Of a stretch of 64,000 nt of DNA, positions 55,624-64,000 are shown piece after piece. Source of the DNA: Phialocephala subalpina (taxonomy: Eukaryota > Ascomycota > Leotiomycetes > Helotiales > Mollisiaceae); contig FJOG01000003.1 in assembly GCA_900073065.1 (NCBI GenBank), positions 3,060,748 to 3,124,747 on the forward strand, read 5' to 3'. The notes under the pieces are model-generated. The model was not told where the DNA came from and did no database searches. It saw only the letters and a program-made list of their open reading frames with translations. Numbering within the stretch: position 1 is the first letter of the stretch; every line of letters begins with the position of its first letter. A program made the translations under genes and the position numbers.

Positions 55624-58102
55624 TATTGCCTCGAAGAACATGTGTTGATTTAGAGTTAAGTCTACTACGGTCTCATGCTAACGGACGTCAAGGAATAACA
55701 TTATACGAGACTTCGTTTTGATTTACAGAACTCACCTCCTCTTCTGGTCCTTCTGGCATACTCCCCATGCTTCTAGAAACTTCAGTATTTCAACAACCGG
55801 TGTAACTTGACAGCAAAACAACGCTCTGAGACCAGAAACCGAAGATAAAAGCATTCAAGTACACTTCTACATCTAAAACATTCGAGCCTACCTACAAAGC
55901 TGACCCTCAGAATGAAGTAGCCTCGCCCAATTTCGGAATAAACTCGAAATATTGACAGCAATATTGAATCCTTCTAGATTGCTTCTAGAAAAGGACGAAT
56001 GAGGAGGTATATATACCCGCACTACTCATCTCACTTCTCGATTGAAGACCCAATTCGATAGAAGTGTGTCAATTTCCATGCTAGCTCGCTGATATCGAAT
56101 CTTGAGCTCACCTTTGGTTTGCCTATTCTGCAGGCAGCAGTATATATACTGGTACTTATCACATGTCAATAATTGTTGTAGAGCCTTATAAGGGGTCATA
56201 CAATTGATATCTCATCCAGTGGCAGCGTGCCATGTAACAATGGCTTGACGCCACAAGGCTGTATATATTTACAGAATCCTCAACTTTGAAAGAAAGAAAG
56301 CTTCTTCCATAATATTAATACATATTGTTCAGCACTCAGACCCATTTTCCCGGCGTCAGAGGCAGATGACCCACTACAGTCAAGCAAGCAACAACCACAT
56401 TAGGGCTACGAGATCAAGTTCAACGACACGTGTCTTGATCGGCCAACCCAACACCAGGTGCACCACCACAGTATCAACCAAGCTATGATGTCTACAAGAT
56501 CAGGAGATATCGTGTCCTTGATGAGCCGTTCAGAGAGAGCATGTACAGTTGTGTACAAGAGAAGTTCTTTATCGGAAATGGCAGAGATGATGTTGCGACG
56601 CGATATTTCGAACACGAAGGGCAGGGCGATGCTCGTTTCCGGTGGCCGCTGGCTTCAGATGATAGATTTGTGTGCGGACGAGGTATTGAACGATACCGGA
56701 GGTTTACGGATGAGCCGCCAGGAGTTGGGACCATCCCGAGGCCATGTTTTGGTGTGTAGCTGGGTAGCAGCTTCAAACTTTCTCGAAGTTCATGTTTCCG
56801 CTTATCCTCTATAATCGTAGACGAAATTTGTATCGCGATGCTTGGAGGGCAATGTGTCGGTTAGGCATACTTTAGTTTGACTAGAGCAAGAGCTGGATCA
56901 CTCAAGGCCCATGGACGGGGTTGTCATCACAGACGAGCTATCCCTGGTACATCCCAACCACCTGGTTTCCAAGCAAAACCTCGGAAAAACGCATATCCTC
57001 TTAATAAAAGAGTCAGCTCGATATTATACCTCGCACACTGCAGGACTTGACCCAACAAGCAATTCACGTCACTTGAAAAGTGCTTGTCTTCAACTTCAAG
57101 TTTTGAATCCATTCACCTACCAGGAGCGCAACTTTCTTTGCCTGCTGCGACGTCTAGAACTACTTTACGACGTTGAGACCTGGCCCTTTCTTCACATGCT
57201 CACCCTCTCGAAAAATGACCTGGAATAGAGCTTGACTTCAAGCAACACTACCGTTTCAATGTGGGCATCAGACTTGAAAGAATGGGTAACAAGCATTCGA
57301 ACCTTGGCAACAAACCCCCTCAATCCCTTCATGCCGGAAGAACTCTCCCACCCCCCTCTCAGCCCCGCCACTCCAGCCTGTACTCCTTAGCCTTCCACAC
57401 CTTTCCCAGTCCCAGCAACGAAAATCACATCGAAGCCGAAGCTAAGCCTAAGTACAAGTCATAGGACGTGGTAGCATAAAAGTCGCCTGTCGATGAAAAA
57501 GGAAGGGATGGAAAATGATTATTTTGGGAATGTTATCGTGGAGGAGCTTAACTTCGACTTCAAAATTTAACCAGACTTCTGATCATTCAAAAAGCCAAAT
57601 AGGGGGAAAACGAATGAAGACCAATATGAAGAACAAAAAGCAAGCAATGAACTCGAACATCTGGAAAGACTTTTTCATTCTATTATTATCTGCACGCGCA
57701 TCATAACATGCCATCATGCGCCATCTCAGGAGCAGCCTGAACCGCATCTCTGTCCTGTACGCCACATCATCTACCACCATGCAAACGTATTATCGTACTC
57801 GTACATTAAAAGTATAAAGCCACCCTCCATTCCATCAACCAAGATGAGTCGAGCGACCAGAGAAATCAATTATCAGAATCGAAGCTTGTCGCAAATGTAT
57901 ATGCATGTCGTTCGCAAGTGTGTTGTGCATCGTGGTATCGTATTATCGTGAATTCATCGTAGAGACAGACTATCGCAAATTACCGAACTGATTATGCTGT
58001 AGTGTAGGTAGAACTGCAGGTAGAAAAACGCCAATGTACGCCATCGCTAGGTATCGAAATCAAATGCTGGGTATCGAAACCAGATGCAGAGAGAAGAGGC
58101 GC
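55624..58102. other. Gene-poor interval downstream of the duplication
   Basis: No clear gene. A small frame from the ATG at 57282 to 57464 (60 aa) begins MGNKHSN, matching the N-myristoylation pattern MGxxxS, but has no other support. Other frames are short and overlap on opposite strands. Confidence 0.4.
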
Positions 58103-59078
58103 TTAAAGGAAGTAAGCAATGAAGAGAAGCATTCCTGCGAGACCAGCGCTGGCAGAGCTGGAGTATGTCGAGGCTCCTCCAGTGTAGGCGCTTGGAGATG
58201 CAGATGTCGTGCTTGATGGACCGACTGGGGTGGCGGTCGCTGATCCAAGGGTGGCTGATGTAGTGACTGTTCCGTTGTTTGGTGCGGTCGATCCACCAGT
58301 GGGTGCGACGTAGATGGATGTCGAGAGAGGGATGCTGGTGGAGATGATAGTGCTGGTTGGGTATGTAGAGGTTGAGAGAGGGATGCTGGTGGAGATGATA
58401 GTGCTGGTTGGGTATGTAGAGGTTGAGAGAGTGCTTTCTGGGCAGAATGTGGTCGTGAATGTGATGGTTGTTGTAGTTCCTCCAGTTGTGCAGATGGATG
58501 TGCCAGTAGAGGTCACAGTAATCGAGCTCAAGCTGGGTGTTGTGGTTGGACCTGTAGTGGATGTGGTGTTGTTGAGGGAGCTTGAGCTACTTGTGGATGT
58601 CGCTGAAGTGCTCGAGGCAGTCGAGGAAGATTGAGTGGCAGATGGGGTGCAGTCTGGAAGAGTGAAAGATTCGCCGCAGTTGCCAGATCCGCATTCGACG
58701 ATGCAGCTAGGAACTTGTTAGTATAAAACTTTCATTGCATGAAAAGTAGACTCACTTCTTGGCGCAAGCAGCGTCACCACTGGTGCTGCTAGTCTCCCAG
58801 CACTCAGAGCCTTCGTTGCCGAATGGGAAGTATCCAGAGAGATTGTCGTTGCAGTTTCCACCTTGACCTATGCCATTGGTGCAGCGAACGATGATGTTGC
58901 TCTGGAGAGAGTCGCTGGCGCAGTAAGCGCCATTGGGATTGCCGGTACAGATGATTGTGCCGTTCTCGCTGGGACATGTTAGTACATATCAGGGCGAAAG
59001 GGTGGACAATACTGACATTGTGAATTGCGCGCTGGCGATAGCAGCAGACGCGACGAGGAGTGTAGCAGTGTACTTCAT
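58103..59078 (-). CDS. Secreted Cys-rich, Ser/Thr-rich GPI-type cell-wall protein
   Basis: Exons 59078-59017, 58968-58756 and 58706-58103 (introns 48 and 49 bp) give 292 aa. Residues 1-18 (MKYTATLLVASAAIASAQ) are a signal peptide. Then comes a Cys-rich domain of about 90 residues with ENGTIICTGNPNGAYCAS, GQGGNCNDNLSGYFP, ECWETSSTSGDAACAKNCIVECG. I recognise this pattern from uncharacterised ascomycete secreted proteins but cannot name a family. A Ser/Thr-rich stalk follows. It holds two identical 17-residue repeats (STYPTSTIISTSIPLST; exact 51-bp DNA units at 58329-58379 and 58380-58430). The C-terminus, SAGLAGMLLFIAYFL, is a GPI-anchor addition signal. A cell-surface, structural or adhesive role is expected. 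Confidence 0.85.
58329..58430. repeat. Two exact tandem 51-bp units inside the cell-wall protein gene
   Basis: Units 58329-58379 and 58380-58430 are identical and encode a 17-residue Ser/Thr repeat in frame. Tandem repeats in adhesin-like genes often vary in copy number between strains. Confidence 0.85.
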
Positions 59079-60154
59079 TTTGATTGTATTCAAGATCGGG
59101 TATTTAAACGCCAAAAGCAGGAGCGAGTGTTTGTTGGTTGCTGGAGCGATTGAGAGTGAATGTGTTTGTTTGTTTGTTGTTGAGTGAACGACAGTGTTGA
59201 AATCGGGAAGCTGTAGTTGATATAGAGAGACAAATTGAGTGGCAGGAAGATTCGACTTTATATTCACTTGAAGGGAAGGTGCATGGTTGGGTGACTCTCA
59301 TGCATGCAGCTGGTAGCGTGACAATGTGACAGGTGCTCTGTCGTTTGTTCCTGCCTCTTCACAGGGGGTGAGGCGAGGACCAGGGAGAAACCGTGTGGCT
59401 GCGCTGCACCTGCCACAGGAACACGAGAAATACCAGCAAAATGGACACCCAAGAATTAACGTAGCATCGGAAGGCCCGTCAGCTTAATTAATAGCATCGG
59501 CAAAGAGCGGGTAGGGTCATGGAAATAGGTCCTTGACTCTATTCCAAGCTTTTCGCGATGCTTCTTCTCTTCTATTCCAATATATTTCTCCACATTGCAC
59601 CGACGCCTCTCAATTGCATCGGCGCATCGCTCCGGCCTGGGTGACTTCACCAGATGTACGGAGATACCAATGGTCATATGAGATTGACGATGCGGCATCC
59701 TCGCTTCTTAGCAGAGTCGCATTCTTTTGCTGTTGTCTTGGAATCGAGATTTGTACAGTATGAGGTGACGAGAGATCGCTCCAGCGGAAAATTATGGGGG
59801 CCAGAGATGTGGCTAGTGAGGTTGGACCAATGGTAAGGCAATGCACCGCCACAGCTATCCTGCAGCCACTCGCGGGGTAACGGCGACGACATAGTGGCGT
59901 GGTGTTTCTCTCCCACAAGTCTGTAGCTTACTGTAGACTTGCTTGACCTGTGTAATCATCTTCTCTTCTCATTTTTGATATCAACTCCCCAACCTTCTTC
60001 ATTATTCTGTCTCAAATCTCGAATTCAGAAGAGTCACTGTCTCTCAAAACCATCGCTCATAGGCTCATCCGTCTGTTCCCAGCCTAGGTTCCAGCCCAAC
60101 CCCCTCACAGACCACCTCGTATTCCCCAAGACATCCCACCACGAGCCCGGCAAA
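59079..60154. other. Divergent intergenic region
   Basis: Between the cell-wall protein (minus) and the DsbA-family gene (plus). Short overlapping frames only; no gene supported. Confidence 0.5.
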
Positions 60155-61277
60155 ATGTACGATTCAACCATTAACTTCACCTTGGATACCATTTGCCCCT
60201 GTTAGTCTCTCCCACCTTCAATTCTTCGGATGTCGAGGGAAACACGAAGAACTATTGACTGACTGCTGACTAGGGACGTATCTCGCAAAGCGCCGGTGAG
60301 TTTCCTTTTTGACATGAATCCGAGGAAGATGACTGATGGGCAACGTTGCGTAGACTTGATGAAGGCAAGAACCTTTTTTTTTCTGTCAATTCATGGCGAC
60401 GCAAGAAGCTTGCTCCAGTTTCAGGGAATGAGGGACGCTCCTCCCAAAATGGGAAATAATCACCTGACACCCGGTGTACGGGCTTCAAATTAAAATCTGA
60501 AGCATCTCGATCATGTCTTACACCTGCAAAAATAGTCTTTTTGCAATTCCAAGACACTGTCTCCGCCTTCATTCCATCAGGAAATGGCCACTCACGTCGA
60601 GCCGCACGTGATAACCCTCTCGCCCCCTTTTCACGCGAACTCTCACCCAACTCAAACCCTCGCTAACAACTCCAGCCCTCCGACGAGTCCGCGAAACAGA
60701 TGCCTCCTCCAAAGTGAAGTTCATAATCGCCTACCAACCATACCAACTCAATCCTGAAGCCACGCAAGAAGGAGAAGACAAATATGACTGGTACAAGAAA
60801 TCCAAATATGGGGACTCAGAAGAGAAAATGAAGATGTATACTACCCTCATGACCGCCTACGGCATCTCCGCTGGCATCAACTACAAGTTCGGCGGCACAG
60901 TAGCCAACACCCTCCAAGCGCACCGCGTGATCCAATACTTCCAAGAAAGCAAAGGTCCCGAAACCGCAGACAAGCTCGTCAATTCTCTCTACAAACAGTA
61001 CTTTGAAGAGGAGAAGCATCCCAGTTCCCACGAAACTCTTCTCCAAGCTTGCAAGGATGCGGGTATTGATGAGACGGAAGCGAAGAAAGTGATTGAGGAT
61101 GAAAGTGAAGGGTTGCAGGATACGAAGATGAAGATTAGAGAGCAGGCGGGTAATGGGGTTGATAGTGTGCCGTTTGTGATGATTGAGGGGAAGAGGAGGG
61201 ATATTACGATACTAGGGGCGAATGAGGTCGAAGATTATATGAAGGCGCTGCAGCAGATTGTCAAGGAGAGTGGCTGA
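60155..61277 (+). CDS. DsbA-family (FrnE-like) thioredoxin-fold oxidoreductase
   Basis: Thioredoxin-fold protein of the DsbA/FrnE type. Exons 60155-60200, 60274-60295, 60354-60364 and 60676-61277 give 681 nt, 226 aa. The first three exons spell NFTLDTICPWTYLAKRRLDE; the fourth gives ALRRVRETD. The third exon is only 11 nt, and the intron after it starts with GCAAGA, a GC-AG intron of 311 bp. The phase works only with this choice and restores the family sequence RRLDEALRR. The active-site motif is CPWT, so the second Cys of CxxC is missing, as in many FrnE-like proteins. Strong motifs are GGTVANTLQAHRVIQ, DSVPFVMIEGKRRDI and GANEVEDYMKAL. Probably cytoplasmic, with no signal peptide. Confidence 0.93.
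60354..60675 (+). other. 11-nt microexon and adjacent GC-AG intron
   Basis: Exon ACTTGATGAAG (60354-60364) lies between a TAG acceptor and a GCAAGA donor; the intron 60365-60675 ends CTAACAACTCCAG. Without this exon the reading frame of the DsbA-family gene does not continue. Confidence 0.75.
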
Positions 61278-62889
61278 AGAGTGAATCCTCAAAGTTGGTG
61301 GCGGAAAAAGTGAGATGGAGCACAATGGTAAAGAAATCTGTTCAGGGCTTCAAGTTGGGGAACAAAAATGGATCTACGTCACCAACTTCTCCGATATTTT
61401 AAATGGAGCAACTGATTCCACCTCGTATCTCTTGGAAAGTGCAAAAGACGAGAGTTTCTATGTTGGTCAGTCAGTCCACGTGATCGGGCTTTTCTTTTCT
61501 TCTCGACACTTCGAGGTATATAAACTCCACTCACCCTACTTCTTTGCCCTTTTTTCTTTACCCGCAATCCGAACAACTTCCTAGCAATGCCACTGTCGAT
61601 GATGGAGCCCAAGTCCTGGCCGTCTTCGTCATCTTCAAATCGAGACCGTTCCTTGGCACTTCAACGTCCTGTTTCTGATTATCCAATCGAATTGTTTCTT
61701 CAGAGGCTGACTTCGTATTCGCTGTCGTATGGATTCTTGTTGTCAATCGTTCGAAGAGAATTAGACAAAACACTTCCTCTCTAGAGTCTCAGCACCTTTT
61801 TTCAAGGTACCCAAACCCTGCCCCTAGAACTCCTTTGCCCCACATTAAAAACAGAACTTCATCATGAAAATGATCCATCGCTCCTCTGCTCCGTCTCTTC
61901 TTGCTGGAGGTACCACCATGCTGACTGAACACGAAGTAATGGAAGTCGTGTTTATATATCCTCGAGAGTGAGATGAAGTCGTCAAGTCCAGATTCGTTCG
62001 GGAAGTTGCCAAGATGAGAGGTTTGTTCACCATTTCAAGAGCTCAACCGCTCTTCAAGTTCTCGGGGTATAAAACCCCTTCGTCACTTTGCTCGAGGTTT
62101 CTTCCGCACCCATTACGTCAAGGACCGGATTCTCAGTCCTTCACTTCTCAATGTTGTGTCCCAAAGGTCCCTAGTCTTAGCCCACGCGGCAACCTCGAGT
62201 CGAGGTCACATCTAGTATCTCATCAACTCCCTTGTGCAAATCAGGTTTTGCAAATCCGGTCCTATGAGTACTTCCACTGTTATTTGCATGTTCATAGCAA
62301 TATTTTTGCCAAAGACTCTCCAGAATCTTCCGCCTTGGTGTGTCTCAGAGCTCATGATCGATATCAGTCCCGCTGCCGGTGATGCTCTGCCACTCTTCAA
62401 ATTAAGATGGTATGTCAGCCTCGACTTTTCTCTTCAACTTGATCGAAGAGTACTGTGCGTTCAGGCCGTTCGTTGGTTGATGAAGCAGGCTTGTATCAAG
62501 ATTGGGGTTTATATAATTTCTTGGAGATCAAATCAGCATTCTGTCTACCCAGGAGAGCTGCCAGAAACACGAGATGGAGCGAGTGCTTTTAACGAGTCAC
62601 GTGAAAAGCCTCTCCTCGGGCTATCATGTATAAAGCTTCCATTTCCTCCTCTTCTATCTGACTCTGAATACGATCGATTGGGATGCCACACTTCACAAAA
62701 GGGACGGTCAACGGATCAAAGTTCGGCTCTTCCCTCTGTCTGCCCGTCCGCTTAAAGCTGAACTCTCACTTTGCAATACTGTCAGTTGAGGACTTGTAAT
62801 CAGTGGCAGTGGTCTTAATGCGGTAGGGAAATCGTTGCATATTAGCATGAAGCCGTATCATCAGTTACGCATTGTTTCACTAAGCGGTT
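61278..62889. other. Intergenic region before the AT-rich block
   Basis: No gene supported. Several TATA-like elements occur (GTATATAAACT near 61513, GGTATAAAACC near 62068, TGTATAAAGC near 62627) without matching genes. The longest frame (62234-62755, 173 aa) begins with a non-ATG codon and has no domain. Confidence 0.4.
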
Positions 62890-64000
62890 TGGCCTAAATT
62901 AAATGTGCTAATAAGAGTATTATATTAAGTAAATATTTCTATTTAATCAAACAAATAAATTTGATATTAATATTATATATTTTGCTTTAATTACTTTCGT
63001 AACTAATAATTATTAGTATTATTACTCTTTCTAAGTTTCCATTTATTAATTATTTAATATTTCTATTTAAATTTCTCTCGAAAATATATATTAATATTAT
63101 TTATTATTAAAATGTTTCGATTATTATTATTAATATTATTAGCGCAATTTTATTATATTTCGTTATAAAATATATTCTTCTTATTATAATTAATATCCAA
63201 AGAAATATAATTATTTTAATTGATAAAATAAATTAAAATAAATTCTTAGAATTTATTAAATTTATTATTATAAAAGAAAATATTTAGAAATATTAATAAT
63301 AAGAATTCCGATTTTAAATTATAATAAACTAATTAAATTGAAACCTTTAGAATTTTATATTCTAATTTTAATTCTAATAATTAGAAATATAAAAATAATT
63401 ATACGATTTATTAAATATTTAAATTTTAATAAAAACAAGAGAAAAATAATATATTAAGAAATAAATAATTATAATTATCGGAAAAAACTTTAAAATAATT
63501 AAATATATTATACAAATTATAAAGATTTATATAAAATAATATTTAATTTATAATAAGAATTTATTTTTACGAAATAAATATAAAAATAATAAATTATTAT
63601 TTTATAAAATTAATTAATTATAATTATTCAAAATTTAATAATATATTATTTATAATAAAAGAAAATAAATTAAATATTTTAATATAATTAATAATCAATT
63701 TTATTATAAATTTTTTGAATTTAATTCGAAATATTATATTCGATTTTATTAATTTCGAATTTTTTCGAATTATTAAATAAAAATGAATTACTTTTTATTA
63801 ATTTTAAAATATTTTTTCGTAAATATTATAATTAGAAATATTATAACGTAAAATTAATACATAAATAATATAATATATTTATTATAATTTAAAATTAAAA
63901 TAATTCTTTTTAATTAATAATATTTAATAATTAAAATATTTTAAAGAAATTTATAAATCTTTGTATTTATAAAAAACTTTTATTAATATAAAAAGTATTT
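62890..64000. repeat. AT-rich block, probable RIP-degraded repeat
   Basis: From about 62890 to the right edge the sequence is nearly all A and T, with a sharp border. No frame of useful length exists. Many of the remaining C and G bases sit in CG steps such as TTCGAA, while CA and TG steps are scarce. That is what repeat-induced point mutation of a transposon leaves in ascomycetes. The original element cannot be identified. The block continues beyond the window. Confidence 0.85.

Noticed and set aside
62234..62755. 173-aa plus-strand frame near the AT block
   Set aside because: Starts with a non-ATG codon, shows no domain, and overlaps another frame of similar quality.
1..64000. CRISPR arrays, rRNA genes, bacterial operons
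   Set aside because: None seen; the window is eukaryotic and no regularly spaced repeat array or rRNA-like sequence was found.

Overview
The window is nuclear DNA from a filamentous ascomycete. The evidence is the many 43-60 bp introns with GT...AG ends and CTRAY branch points, together with a Zn2Cys6 regulator, a HET-domain protein, a Pom1-type DYRK kinase, an Egh16/Gas-type secreted protein and a CFEM-free Ser/Thr-rich GPI-type protein. The gene complement feels like Leotiomycetes (Helotiales), but that is an impression, not a proof. The last ~1.1 kb is almost pure A/T and looks like a RIP-degraded repeat block. No intact transposon was recognised.

Region 1 (1-9.4 kb) looks like the edge of a secondary-metabolism cluster. 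It holds the 5' end of a non-reducing-type polyketide synthase (minus strand, running off the left edge), a broken F-box gene, a GMC oxidoreductase (+), a Zn2Cys6 transcription factor (+), a phytanoyl-CoA-dioxygenase-like Fe(II)/2-oxoglutarate enzyme (-) and a small fucose-lectin-like protein (-). Region 2 (9.4-22 kb) has an Hsp20, a calpain pseudogene, a secreted arginase/agmatinase-family enzyme, a secreted type-B carboxylesterase and a second broken F-box gene.

Region 3 (22-44 kb) is the conserved core: a HET protein, a Pex24/Pex23-type peroxin, a Pom1-like kinase, an afadin/alpha-actinin-binding (TinA-like) coiled-coil protein, a HAD hydrolase, ribosomal protein uL18 (RPL5) and a large Mhp1-like leucine-rich-repeat protein. 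Divergent pairs share promoters (peroxin/kinase, HAD/RPL5). Region 4 (44-64 kb) is gene-poor and carries mostly secreted or small proteins: a single-pass membrane protein, an Egh16-like protein, a small cyanovirin-N-like protein, a perfect 250-bp tandem duplication, a repeat-containing GPI-type cell-wall protein and a DsbA-family oxidoreductase, ending in the AT block.

I rebuilt splice structures by hand; nearly every multi-exon model closes to a whole number of codons. Several are unusual: a 4-nt exon that completes the zinc cluster, an 11-nt exon next to a GC-AG intron, a start codon alone in its exon, a 512-bp intron, and stop-free introns whose length is a multiple of three and so look like coding sequence. 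No clearly new enzymatic system was found. The best candidates for follow-up are the SAT-less PKS start with its neighbours, the splice oddities, the three independent broken genes and the CVNH-like secreted protein.
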